The notes beneath the pieces were generated by a model. The model was given only the letters and a program-made list of their open reading frames with translations. It ran no database searches and was not told the DNA's origin. Shown one piece after another: positions 32,653 through 45,900 of a stretch of 64,000 nt of DNA (positions are counted from its first letter, which is position 1; the number at the start of each line of letters is the position of its first letter). The stretch is from Berberis thunbergii. Lineage: Eukaryota > Streptophyta > Magnoliopsida > Ranunculales > Berberidaceae. The stretch spans positions 21,346-85,345 of the forward strand of contig QNQO01010715.1 of assembly GCA_003290165.1 (NCBI GenBank), in the 5' to 3' direction. The position numbers were made by a program, and so were the translations under genes.

Positions 32653-33617
32653 TAGGGGTGGGCATCCCATCCCGCGATCCCGTTCCAGTCCCAATTTTTT
32701 CGGGTCTTAATGGGATTGAATAATTTCATCTCGATCCCGTCCCGTCCCAATCTAGAATGGGATGGGATGAAGATTTTCAATCCCGCCAATCCCGTCCCGT
32801 CCCAAATTAATTTATTAATATTAATTATTAATATTTTTATTTAATTATTTCATGGTGTATGTTGTTACATATTGTTATGGTGTATATTGTTACTTCTGTT
32901 CATGGTGTGCACACTGGGGCCATTATTCACCCTGTCCATTATTCACATTATATATTTACATGGATGGTGCATCAATGAACAACTTTGAACTGGATTTTCA
33001 TACGAACATGCATGCTGGATAGTGTGCAAAACGTATAGAAAATAGCGAACTGCCTCAAATTCGTGAGTTTAGCATTGTACAGCATGAAAGATAACTCACA
33101 TTTCCTGATACAAGTTGGGCCAATTTGTTTGGGTGTTGGAGTCTGCTCTAAACCCACCAAATTCAATGATAGTTTCGCTCTATTGATTGTCTGCCCAATT
33201 CAGTCAAGTTAATCAATTGATTTTGTTTTGAATTTTTTCAATGAACACTGTTTGATTCGAATGCATGATTACAACAGCACAATTATGTGACTATTACACA
33301 TAAAACTAGAATATTTTATTCCTTAATCATTTTATAAATCAATCAACTGTACTTTAAGCATTTTCAATAAAGATGCCGCATAAAATAAGAATGAAAAACT
33401 TTGTAGCAATTTGATGTTCAGATTGAACCTAATTGCTTAACTATCAATTTGATCATACAATTCTCCAGATTAGCACGCTGATCCCGTCCTGAACCCGTTT
33501 GGGATGGGACGAGGTCGGCATGGGGTTTTTCCCACCCTGTTCCGTCCCGATCCTGTATGAACGGGATGTGATAAGGATGGGTATATCTCGTCCCATCCCG
33601 TCCCGTGCCCACCCGTA
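32653..33617. mobile_element. hAT-superfamily non-autonomous element
   Basis: 965 bp with left end TAGGGGTGGGCATCCC and right end the complement of GGGCACGGGACGGGATGG. The 8-bp flanks GGCAAAAT and CGCAAAAT match at 7 of 8. Both ends are dense in CCCGTCCC repeats; the centre is AT-rich without a transposase. Confidence 0.85.
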
Positions 33618-33779
33618 CGCAAAATGCATATTGTCTGCCCTTTCAATAAACAATTAACAATATCAATTCCATAACTTGACTCTTAATCAAATTTATGACT
33701 TGACACTTCTCAATATATAAGAATTTGGATTGGTAAATCAATTAACACATCTCTTCTACTAAGCAGTGTCAAGCATAAT

Positions 33780-33905
33780 AGCAACCATGGCTTCTGAATG
33801 AGTAGTTTGTTTTGCTTTTAAATGAGCTACTGATCATAAGTTGTAAAATTTAAAGGTATTTGTTTTTAGGTGCTGACATAAAGCTGTTTGACATTTTCGA
33901 ATCTG
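33780..33905 (+). repeat. fragment of the TIR element seen at 14.6-15.3 kb
   Basis: Shares gtttgttttgctt, agttgtaaaatt and tttgtttttag with 14.69-14.79 kb, in the same order. No ends are preserved. Confidence 0.5.
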
Positions 33906-34017
33906 CCTTGAGTATCCACAAATAAAAAAAATTAAACCATCCCCGCTCTTGACGGATTGGCGGATATCCACCCTACCCCGAATAACTGTTAAAAAATCAT
34001 CTTCTTCTTAACATCTT

Positions 34018-34473
34018 TGATGATACATGAAATTGTCACCCGACCATGGCGATACACATGACTCAAGTCACCATAAATGCTGGAGAGCCATTACAAAGGC
34101 TTAAGTCGTCATAAATATTGATGGATTGTTATGAAGGAGATGGAGGGAATCACTTTCATCTCAATGAAGGAGTAGACTTAAGTCGTGTACACAACTGAAT
34201 GTTGTCATCAATTCACTCATTATATAAGGAAAAGAAAAGTGAATGAACGGGGGACTCGAATTGGCTTTCAACTCGATTCGAGATAGTTTGATTCGACTGT
34301 CCTATCTACACTATACAACCTTAATTGAGTTTTGTCCAGATTTACTTATTTCTTCCAATAGAGTTACTGACTCAAACATCGGAGTGCCTTCGGCAACCAA
34401 AAAGGTGGTCACTGGCAATCCAACGATTATTTTGCAGGTCAAACTCACATGAGGATTATTTTTGGACGCATCA
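34018..34473 (+). repeat. left LTR of the short element
   Basis: TGATGATACATG start, CATCA end; contains TTATATAAGG at 34214-34223, a possible TATA box. Confidence 0.8.
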
Positions 34474-34980
34474 GTTTGGCATCGTCGTGGGGAAAGACAA
34501 GTTTCCTTTTATAAATATAAAAAAAAAAGAAAAAAAAAGGCTTATGCTTGATCACAACTGAGCAACAAGACGAAGAATGTTATGATCATCTAGAAGCTGC
34601 CCAAATGGAAACGAACTTGACTTGGAGACATATTCGACATGGACATGAGACTGATTTGATAGGATACATATCCAACCTGGATAGGAAACATATCCAATAG
34701 GCCCGAGCAGAATTAGATCCAACAAGAGACGAATCGGACAAGAATCAGGTCCGCATGCCCGACTAGTCAAACTGACTTCATCTGGCTTGGACTCATGCAG
34801 TTTGATTACTCTGACTTCATCTGGTCTGGACTCATGAAACTAACTACGAAGATTACTTCACCTAGTAACAAACTCGCGTAGTCGACTACGATACGACATC
34901 TGGTTAGAACTCACGAAGTCCGAGTAGAATAATTGATCACAAAAAATCTTCGTCTAGTCAGAATTGATGCAGCCCGAATC

Positions 34981-35471
34981 AGATGATAAATGAAATCGTC
35001 ACCCGATCATATGGCCATACACGCAGCTCAAATCACCATAAATGATGGAGAGTCGTTACGAAGGCTTAAGTCGTCATAAATATTAATGGACCGTTACGAA
35101 GGAGATGGAGATAATTACTCCCATCTCAATGAAGGAGGAGATCATTACAATAAATGCCCCCCTTCATTGCACCAACCGAGCTTAAGTCACACACACAACT
35201 GAATGCAGTCATCAATTCACTCATTATATAAGGTAAAGAAAAAGGTATAAACTGGGGACTCGAATTGGCTCTCAACTCGATTTGAGAGAGGTCGCTTTGA
35301 TTATCTTATCTATAACTTTAACTGAGTTTTGTCCAAATTTTACTTCATTCTTCCAACAGAGTTACTGACTTAGGCATTAGAGTGTCTTCGACCACCAATA
35401 ATATGATCCTTGGCAGTCTAACGATTGTTTTGTATGTCAAACTCACAGGAGAATGATTTTTGGACACATCA
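34981..35471 (+). repeat. right LTR of the short element
   Basis: Starts AGATGATAAATG (first base changed) and ends ACACATCA. It has a 30-40 bp insertion relative to the left copy around 35145-35185. Confidence 0.8.
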
Positions 35472-35476
35472 ATCTT

Positions 35477-36922
35477 AATTATTAGAGAACTTGTAGCTCA
35501 CATTACTATTAGCATTACCATGTTTGTTGAAGAGGGAAGATGTCACCATCCACTCACCCTAGTTTTCATTAGCCCCAAAAGGGCCATCGTAAGAATAAAA
35601 CATCATATTGCCAATCCAATATCAGAAATGACAATGTAGAATCAAACATCATATTGCCCGTCCCGTCCCGAACTTATTCACTTTAATAATTATTAAATAA
35701 AAGAAAGTTTATGATGCAATTAAATTAAATCAAAACATCTACTATTTAAAAACTTGTTTGATTTGGTACTCTTTGTTTAGATAAAAACTTAAGTTTGGAT
35801 ATTTTAGGTCAAATAGAATCCATGAAAATTTATACTTTTTCACATTTTATATTGGTTATAGAACAATCATTTTTTAAAACATTAAAGCCAAATGATGATT
35901 TGTTTTAATTTTGCACTATGAGTTATATGTATAACCATTGGTTAGTGTATCACACAAAAGGATATTTAACATCAAAAAATTGTAAGTTCATTGGACCATA
36001 AAGTTTACATATAAGCCAACCAGTGCATCTAGTACTACTATAGCCAATGGAGCCCTTTTCATTCATAACCATATTTGATTCTTTCACAACCATGGGGGTG
36101 AAGGATGTAAAGCCGAAATATTTCTACTCGCCCACTTTAAAACAAACATATTACTACAATGTCTTTGCAATCACTTGAGATTGTTTCTACCCACGCAGAG
36201 TTATAACCACTCCTTTAAAAGAGCGTCAACATAAAGGCGAACCCTAAAATACACCGTATGGATCACCCATGATAGACAACGATTTGGAGCTATTCACAAA
36301 TGTTATGTTTCCGCATAAACAATCACAGTTAGAATTTCAAAGACAACAGACAACTAGAATTAAAGTCTTCCCGTCTCTGGGATCCTGCAAAAAAAAAAAC
36401 ACAGTAATCTCCAGCCTGCAACAGTCAAAAGATCCATGAATGGGTCTTTCATTATTTCTGTCATCCATAATTTTTTTTATCAACAACAAATAAAACAACA
36501 CAAGAATGTGAAAGGAATATGACCTACCACTGTATAAGTGGAGCTCTTGGGTCAGAATACTGATAAAAATATTTACACGATTGACAAGCCCATAATCTAT
36601 GAAATTGTAGAGTAAGAGAAAGAGAGCTCCAAAAGAATTGAAATGTAGCTATTCATTCTGTCATTCTGTACCTGATATCGACCGAGTTCAACGATCGAAT
36701 TCATCTTGCAAGCATATACGAAAGCCAAGTAAAGGGTTTGCCTTTCTTGGAGGGAGATATCTTACAAAGAGTCCAATTCCATCTATTCTTTTTTTTTTTT
36801 CTTAACATTTTTATTTTCTCTCTATATTGTTATCTTGAAGGACCAACACCTTGAAGGTGGATTGAGTTAGATGGAGGTGGGATAGAAAATTGACTGAGGT
36901 GCATTTTTCAGGTCAAATGGTA
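35477..36922. other. intergenic DNA and SAC 3' UTR
   Basis: Mostly AT-rich, with no gene. On the - strand a TTTATT at 36809-36814 reads AATAAA about 110 bp beyond the SAC stop codon and could be its poly(A) signal. A fragment gcccgtcccgtcccg at 35656-35670 resembles the hAT ends. Confidence 0.4.
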
Positions 36923-39900
36923 TCAAAAACACAATGAGTGTCCATGGTTAACCCAGTGCACAAAGCTGTCTGAATATTTGTCAAGAACATCAAGATTTTG
37001 GGCAGAAGCATATGATAGTTCTCCTTGTGCCTGCAAAAAGAAAAATGATGCCATTTCAACTTTTCATGATGCATCAAAGGTGTTTCTAATTTGGAACAGT
37101 TGTAGTTGCATTTCAAGTGCATCGAGGACAAAAAAAACTCTAATTTATATCTATGTAAAGACACTTTTGTTAACTTACAATTTAGTGAACATTTCTTTTA
37201 AATCAACTACATCTTATGAACATATGTATGTGCATTAAACAACGTTAGTTTTTGCGTATAGATATAAAACTAAGAAACTACATTCATTGTTTAATTCTCT
37301 CCAATCTTTTACTAAATTCATTACTTGACAATTTCTCACATGTAGCAATATATAACACTTTATTTGAAAATCATTCCAAATGAATGAAATAATTTATCAC
37401 AATAAATGTACAGGTGAGTATGTGAGTCAAATATGAGACCTAAAAAGTATGTATTTTTATTTTATTTTATATGCACCCATGCCTATAATTATCCCACAAA
37501 AATATGTAAAAATGGAGTACTGAAAATTGATTCAATTTTATTTTAAAATTTTCTCCCCATGCTACATCCCTGTCAAAATAAGGTTCAAAGTACCTGATTA
37601 TAGTCAGATGGTGACATTGTTCAAAAACTATTAAGAACAGCGTTCTCATTGTTCATGATTTGGAAATGTACAATTTTTTATGGATGCGGCCCTACACTAA
37701 ATTTTTACTTTTCACTGAAATGGCTAAAATTTCATTGCAACATATAACAGACAATGGCACCCAGGGACGGAGCTACCTGGGGGGCAAGTGCCCTCACTAG
37801 CTTTTGAAATTTTTTTAGTTATTTCTAATAGGCACACCCTTGCGATGCCGACGAATTCGTCCTGCCCCATCCCTACGATGTTGACGACTCCGTCCCATCC
37901 GTCCCACCCGTTCCTCTCTTTCTTCTCTGCAACGCCGACGACCCTGCTCCGCCTCTTTCCTCTCTTCTGCTCCCTCTCTCTATTTAATGTGATCGGTGAC
38001 CGCCCCGTTCCAACTCTCTTCTTCTCCCTCCCTCTTTGCTTATTTTTTTCCCACCATCGCTATCAGCCACTAGCAATCTCAATCTCTCTTGCCTGCTTTG
38101 AGGAAGAAGGTTTTTTTAAAAAAAATGTATTTTCTCTATATGAATTTGTATCTCGAGGTCTAGTTTTGTATTTTATTTATAGGATTTTTCTAGAGATACA
38201 TGAAAATTTTGATCCATTAATTTTTCCTCAATATACATGTTTGTATATCGAGGTTTATCTGTGAGTTATTGTTTGAAGAACATTTTGGTAATCAATATTA
38301 GTCTTTTGATAGTCAACGCACGTTGACTGCTACTCTTGAGAGGAGACTACAATAATAATTAATGAGGGAGTAACCTCTAATTAGTTATTTATGATAAGTG
38401 GCAAATCTCAAATAATCCAATTTTTTTGTCCACATCTAATTTTACATTTAAATTAAATTTTGCCCCTTAATTTTATATACCAATTTTATTTGTCCCCTAT
38501 ACATTTATCTTTTGTGCTCTACAAAGTAGCTTGTTGGATTCATTTCTTCCCCATAGATTAGATTTAGTTTTGTTGAGCAATTGGTGTTTTGTATTGTTAT
38601 TTATGCATTGTTCGAATTGAATTTTTTTGTTAAAGTAATTAACTATTACATTATAATTAATTAACTATGACTCATCACTCCGCCCCCTTTCAACAAAAAC
38701 CCTGGCTTCGTTACTGTTGGCACCCTTAGGATACAAAAAGCCCTAAGTTACTAGTGATCTCAGGAGAGCTTGAGACCAGTAAGGGAGCTAGAGCTCACCA
38801 CAAACAGATCTTAAAAACTCAATCCAGTCTTATCTTTCGAAACCCCACCTAGAAGCTAAAACCTTGGTGACTAGACCAAAGTCTACTTAACCCCTTCCCA
38901 ACCATTTTCTTCCAAAAGCAGCATTGAAACTTTTGGAATAGGCTGAGACTGGCTTTTCGCCATTCGGCACTTTAAAGACAGGCCCACTTAAAAATAATAA
39001 GAACATTATGGTAGCATAATAATAACTGATAACTGATAACCATCAGAAATATTGAGATCCCCAAAGCATCAACCCAAGCCATCCTGCAGCTCCGAAGGCA
39101 AAAGCACTGCACAACACATGAATACCATGGCTTCTCAGGATACAAGATGGTGGATGAGCCATCAAAGCCTGCCATTACTCTTGCATAAATACAACCATTG
39201 CTCTCTCAGTTCCACAATCAGCCAAGTCTTACCTCCATTATAACCTACTTTTCAACTTTTGTAAAGCAGGTTCATCTTTGCTCTTGAACAAGTTGAGCTA
39301 GTTCTCAAAACTTGCTTATTAAATCCATAAGCTTGCTTCACAGTCTAAAATAACATCCTTAGTACCTTACAGAACCTATCTTTTGGTCTCCACAGCGACC
39401 ACTCAACCTATGTACGCCAATGCCAATCTCACTTAGAGTCCAACGTCAAATCAAGAAAACCACCCACGGGATCCATCAAACCACTGGGAAGTTCCTACCA
39501 GCCCAATGACCTAGAAGAAAGTGCACACATACCCAACCCACCCACTATCATCTCTTTTATGCTCCAATCTCAAAAATCCACCATCACATCTCATAATATG
39601 CCACCAAATCCAAAAATGAAAGTTTCTCAAACACCAAAAACATTTTATCCTCCCTTGTAGCCCTACCCTTTTTCCCCCAGATATCATAAAACCTCTGAGA
39701 TTGACAAATCTTCTCCAACACTGGTCCTTATCACCTCGTTTCCTCATCCTAGACACTAAGAGTGTGTTTGGTTGCATGGTATCCAATTATATGGAATGAT
39801 TGCTTGAATTCATGAAGGGACCACTCGTGTTAAAGACAAATTTGATCAAAATGTTGTAGAACGCTCATCACGGACTCTAAATTTTGATCAAATATACGAA

Positions 39901-42900
39901 ACATAGGAATAATTCTTTGGAAGAGTAAGTAGTTCGGATTTTCATATTTCATGGGACTAAACTCCTACCTTTGGTCAAAATCTAGAATTCATGATAAGTA
40001 GTCATACCTTTGATCAAAATCCAAAATTCATGATAAGTAGGCTCCGACAACTTGATCAATTTGTCTTAAACACAAGTGGTCCCTCATGGATTTCATGCAA
40101 CCAAACAAACCCTAAAACAATAATAAAAGAAACTAAAAAATTGACTAAACATAGACTTCTTCTTCTATCCTTCTTGTTTTCTCTAAGCTTCGTATTTTTT
40201 TTAGAAATTAATTTCCTATTTAGGACTGGATTTTTTTAAATCAGAAAAAAAGAATTTATGTATTGATATAAGAATAGAAACAAAAAGAGAAGGGGCAGCA
40301 TGGACAAAAGACCCCTTCTCAGCAATCTATACATCAAGTATTAAAAACAGGTAAATGCTCCCAAGCTGAAGCAAAAGATGCATCCTTAAATCTATCACAT
40401 CTTGAACCCCAATTCCAAAGGGTTATTACATATCAACCCATAGTTGTTGGATGGTTTTGGTTGTGTTGTTGATATTGAAAACTCTGTTTTTTCTCTCTCC
40501 AAGTGATCCAAACCAAAACATGAATTAGTGTATTCCATATTCAACTCCCTAATGAAGTGATGAGAAGTATCGACTCAGGAATACCTAGCAAATTCTCAAC
40601 CCAGATTAAGAAGGAGGTAGACCATAGGGCCTGCAAATAAAATTCAGATAGTTCCATAGACCAAAGCTCCAAAGCCAGGGAACACTGAAGTAGGATGCGT
40701 ACTATTGATTCTCCGGCTTGGCTCCCCTCTTGTTATTGTTATCCACAAAGATCATTCTCATCTTGTTAATGTTATCCACTGTCAGAATTCTCCCATGAAT
40801 GATAGTGCAAAATAATAATAATAAATTAGAAATTAAAAAAAAAAAAAAAAACTCTTGGGGTACTTCCTTTGACAAAACCAAACAAATTAATAAAGATTGC
40901 AAATTTTGTCCTGGTTTGGAGGAACCATCTGTAGAGGAGGGGAAATTATTTGATGCCAATCTTTAATTGAATATGAGGAGTCATCATTCCAAATCCAATT
41001 ATCTTCTTGGCCATCAGGAGTGAAACCGGCTAAGAGGGAGAGGAGAGTAGAAATCTGAGGGATCTCCTAGTTGCTTATGGTGAAGTCATCATTCATATTT
41101 CCTTCAAAATTAGGATTTTGTTGCCTTGCTTGTAATGTTATTTATGCAGTTAAATCGGATAGCAGTCGCAGCGCGGTACAAGACCAAATTATGATTAAGC
41201 GAGATTAATTGGATTTAATCGGTCAATTTTTTCGAAGTATACATTATTTAAATTTAATTATAGTCATAGATTACAAAAATAATTAATTAATCAAAATGGT
41301 GTAAAATTGTAATAATATAACTTTACTAATTATCTGCCAAGCTACTTAAAAATTGTAGATTGTTTTAACACCGAAGCCAAGACAAACATTCAGAAGAAAA
41401 ATAGATGCCAGACATAACAGGAAGAACCAACCTCCCTATCCCAGTAACCCATGAAGGTAAATCGTATTACTTTGCACCGAAGATATTTATAGAAAAACCA
41501 CTTTATAGAAGCAAAAATACTCCACATCCAGAGAATTATGCCAATATATTCTAGACCAACGAATAAAAGAAGTCATGACTGAAGTGCGTGAAAATTATGT
41601 GGATTTATCACATATAATCATAAACTTCCAAAGAAATTGTGAGGTTCAGTTATTAGTGCTCTCAGTCAGAAGGCCAAAAATGTCAAATACACAGAAAGAT
41701 GAGAGTTTCGAATTCCGATAATAATCAATTATTTTACCAAAATCCATATCACTACAAACAACCTAAATCAACAAGCTCCCCTAGTCCATGTGAATTCTAC
41801 ATAGGAGGGAGGAAGAGGAGAGGCCGAGTTGGATGGGGACTGGGAAGAGAGGGAAGAGGGAAATTAGGGTTGTGGTGGTAAATACCTTTTTGATTTGGTT
41901 TGAAGGAAGGGAGGAAAAGAGAGATTGAGAGAGACAAAGATCGTTGTCGCCGTCGCCATCTAGAGCCAGTGATCTAGTCGTCGTCGTTGTACAGAGATCT
42001 TCACCTTCTCTCTTTTCTTGAGTTTAGGTTTTTATTTTTATACATAGCGATTAATCGACGAGTCGACTGGGCCGATTAATCGGTGACTCGCCCATTTCCG
42101 CCGATTAATCGGTGTCCGCTAAACCCCAACAGATTTCTCCCAATTCGGTTCGATCAAACCTCGAATTGCGATTAATCGGCAAATTTTCACCGCATTAATA
42201 ACTTAGAATGTTATAATTATGTAAAAATAAGATAAAAATAAAAATGTATAAAACGATTGATCTCCATCCACCACTGCCATCTCTTGCCTTGGACAGATAC
42301 ATAGTAGTCTTTTCCCATTACACCAACCAAGTGGTCAATTGATTTTTAGTTCTATATTGAATTGTCTTATGGATTTACTATAGAAAGGGGAACTTTAGCT
42401 CTAGTTTCAATATGTGGTGTCAAGATCTCTATTTTTCTTTAAAGCATCTCATCGAGTCATACACCCGTCAAGGTGGATGTTGTCACACTAAAAATCTCTA
42501 CGGCTCCGCCACAACGACACCTCGCCTTGCCAAGGCTCTAGTGCCAGATCTTGGCGCCTCATGCTTCGCCTCGCCCTTAACAACATGGGTTTCAACTTTC
42601 AAGAAAGTTTTTGCAATTTTAACTGATATTCATCTAGTTTCATTTTTGCCTAATATTCACATCAAACTTGGTATACTTGCTCTTTGAAAGATAGAGAAAT
42701 TAGGGTGGTGAATCAAGAAGAGATTGATGAGATAAGGATGAAAAACATGAAGAGTTGAATGATCAATTTTGTTGGAAAAAAGTAACTAGACTTGGGAGCA
42801 CAAGCAAAAACGATGACTCGACCACGAGCCCAGTAATAGCCAAGGAGGTTCACAAATCTAATTATTGTTGTCTTGGAAGACACAACGGATACCAAATAGT

Positions 42901-45900
42901 GGGAATTTGTATTTTGAGGAATGAAATAGATTAAACCAAGATTGGGTCGTTTAGTCGATTTCCCCTAACCCTCGCTTTATCAATACTTTCATGATTTATT
43001 CATATTCTGATTGATGTATTCATTTTTTTTTATCTAGAGACTTCTTTCCGATATTTGGGGATAATCTTGATGATGTCCAATACTTATTCATCTGAGGGGA
43101 ATGTACAACAAAGTCCCATTAATATGTTATCCCAGTAATCCTGAAAGTACTTGCAACATGGCACAACTTCGACTCCAGTTGCTTTCCATTCCAGTTATCA
43201 GTACGATGTATGGTACTTTTGTGTATTTGCCATCTATATTGGCATAATTAAAATTGAGTTATTACTTTTCAGTTTGGTAAGCAAAAACAAGAGCAAAATT
43301 CAAGGTTAAAATTTTCCACTAGGAGAATAGAGTGGATATGTACCTAAGGGTGCATTTGTTTAAATAATATATATATATATATATATACTCATGTAGTACC
43401 CCGTGTCTGTTCATGCTTAGTATGTTACTTTTCTAATAAAGAAGTTCCCTTTGAATATAAGACTTGAGAAGAGAAATTATATTTTAAAAATCTTATTTTC
43501 TTTACCAAATTGTATTTTCTGAAATTCACTTAATACTCTTACTTTTCGAATGTTGAGACGAGATCCTTTTGAGGTGTGCATATTGTAATACCTGCCTAAT
43601 TATTTAAATATAGATATTATTTATTTAGTATTTGGCAATATATAATAACTATATGTATTGTGTAAATTTTTTTTTTTTGTAGAGGATAAAAAATAGAAAG
43701 TTTGTGTGTTTAGCAAAAACTAAAGTACCCTAATTAAAACTTCATAAAAAATAAATTGAAATACCTAGCCACATTCATTTATACACACAAAAGCAAAGGG
43801 AAAGAGGTAAAAGAAGAGAAAGGCATCTTCAACCTTGGTTTTACAAATAAGGTGAGTTAAAATCTATTGACAACTCAACTTGTGTTTTTTATTGTGTTTT
43901 TCTTCTTTTTCCCTATATCTCTTCCATGCGTGGTTAAGGTGTTAAGGTAGGTTCTTGATTTTTATTGAGGTTAGTTGAGTTTGAGGGTTGTGAAGATTTT
44001 ATTATTTCTATAATAGATTTTAAGAGAAAAATTTGCAAACTTCATGGAAACAGATAAACACAACTAAAATAATCTCTTCAGGGTTTTTGAATTTTCTTTT
44101 AATTTCCATTTTGAAAAACATTAAGAAATTAATACTATTTTTAATACTTTTTGCATATGTATCTTGTCATTGAAGCGAAAATAATTTACATGCTATTATG
44201 CTTAACTTTTATAAATTATAATCTATAATACAGAGAAGAAAAAAATCGCATAAGCCTCTGGGCACTAGTCTCCTGCTCGCCGCCCGCCTACCGCCTAGTG
44301 ATTTTTAAATCACTGATCCGCCACGTGATGGAGGCGCGTCGAGCGAGTGTTGGTGTCGGATACGTGTCTGACACGGATACGACAAGTTTTTCGAATAGTA
44401 TGTGCTACCTTGATGTTGACATTGGTTATAAGAGGAAGAATTGTGAGGATGTAGTTTATTTTATTTATTAGTTGTCTCTGTACCATTTAAATTGTTCATG
44501 TTGTGCCAAAATTTTAAATAATCTATTAATCTAAATTATTGAAAAATCGGGGCGTGACATTTTGGTATCAGAGCCGAATCCAGCCGTAAGTGTGCCAACG
44601 AAGACATTGGGCCCTAAGGGGGTGAATTGTAACAACCTTATGTGGACGGGCTTTGAGGCTGACGGGCTACCTTGTATGGGCGAGCTAAGATGCTGGCAAG
44701 CTACCTTAAGTGGGCGGGCTCAAAGACTGGAAGACTACCTAAGTGTTATAATCCCACATCACTTGGGTGTGGGAAGGAGATATGCTATATATGTGCAAGG
44801 TTGAATCCCCTTAGTACAACGCATTTTAAAGTCGTGCAGGCCTTGGACCCAAAGCGAACAATATTGTACCATGTAGATAGGGTCGTTACAACAACTCTAT
44901 ATGAAAAAAAAATTCTTTTGTTATGCATTCCCCTTTAGAAGTTATTTCCTATATCTGATGAGCTTCTTAGGTTCCAAGTAATTTGTTTCTCTTTCTGTTT
45001 TGGATCGGCTTTCTTTCCCTGCATGCCCCAGCCACATGAGATTTTTGTTTGGTTATTTACAGTTATAAATAAGACTTGATAGCTATGAGATTAATGTTGC
45101 CTGGAAGTAGTATATTCAGTTTGATTTTTGTTCTATTTTGAGTTATTTCATGGAGTCATTGGAGAAGAGACTTTTTGGAGTTCTGAATGCCTAGTTAATA
45201 GAGGATTATGTGATGTTAATTAGCATGCATTTCTAATTTTGCTTCTACCAGAGCAGATAAATTGTCTAAAACGGCCTAATAGTGATGCACTGTAACAGCA
45301 TGTAGCATTTAACTGAGTTGGTTCCTGGAAATGGTGCTCAGGACACCTGTTCAAAGGATACAAGTACAGTTTATCACAGGAAGGCAGTAAACCATCCTAA
45401 TTTAGCATGAAGGCAAGTGGTAAGTGATACCTTCTCATGATTCAGTAATGTGGCATTACGTGTTAGTAACTGTTCAAATAAAATTAAAAAGTATTTAAAA
45501 GAAATCATCTTGATTCATTATTGTTAGTGATTATCTTAAAATGTTGCAAAATATGATAACAAGCACACTGACCTTGATACTCACTCCATTCTCACTTGGA
45601 GTTGGGGTTCCTTCTCCTGTTCCAATTACATTCTCTGCTGACATACCAGTGGCTGGAGAGTTTGTAAGAGTTGACCTGCAAAAATTAAAATAAGGTGGAT
45701 CCTTATATTCTCAATAGAAATGTTGTGGAATAACATTACGGCAGTGTATCAATTGTAAGATTATAAACAACATCATTACCTTTCATACAGTTCATCCTCA
45801 CATGAATTTCCAGAAGAAGAAAGCCAGTCAAAATCAACAAAATTTGAGCAGTTAAATGAATCTTCTTTGAAATAGACTTGATCGCTTTGCATCTCACTGA

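Larger units (their letters stand above)
34018..35471 (+). mobile_element. short non-coding LTR retrotransposon (TRIM/LARD type)
   Basis: Two diverged direct repeats (34018-34473 and 34981-35471) are bounded by a perfect 5-bp duplication ATCTT (34013-34017 and 35472-35476). After the left LTR (ending ACGCATCA) comes TTTGGCATCGTCGTGGGGA, close to the Asp-tRNA-type primer site seen in many plant Ty3 elements. The 0.5 kb internal part has no coding capacity, so it depends on another element. LTR divergence is plainly much higher than in the chromovirus at 8-14 kb, so this insertion is old. Confidence 0.85.
37031..45572 (-). other. SAC last intron (8.5 kb), transposon-filled
   Basis: Donor AAG then GTCAGT at 45572 and acceptor TTGCAG at 37036-37031. 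It holds at least five separate insertions (hAT, Tourist-like, LINE remnant, hAT-like copy B, LTR element), listed separately. Between them (37.03-37.76, 38.73-39.76, 42.2-43.58, 44.9-45.57 kb) I see no gene. Fragments rich in cgcct near 42.5 and 44.3 kb look like repeat debris. Confidence 0.85.

Noticed and set aside
37788..38264. 158-codon + strand frame, Pro/Ser/Leu/Phe-rich
   Set aside because: Lies inside the hAT element at 37762-38716, is low complexity and has no family features; it is not a transposase.
38730..39760. Several - strand frames that look somewhat protein-like
   Set aside because: No consistent frame, no motif I can name and no splice pairs; left as uncharacterised intron DNA.
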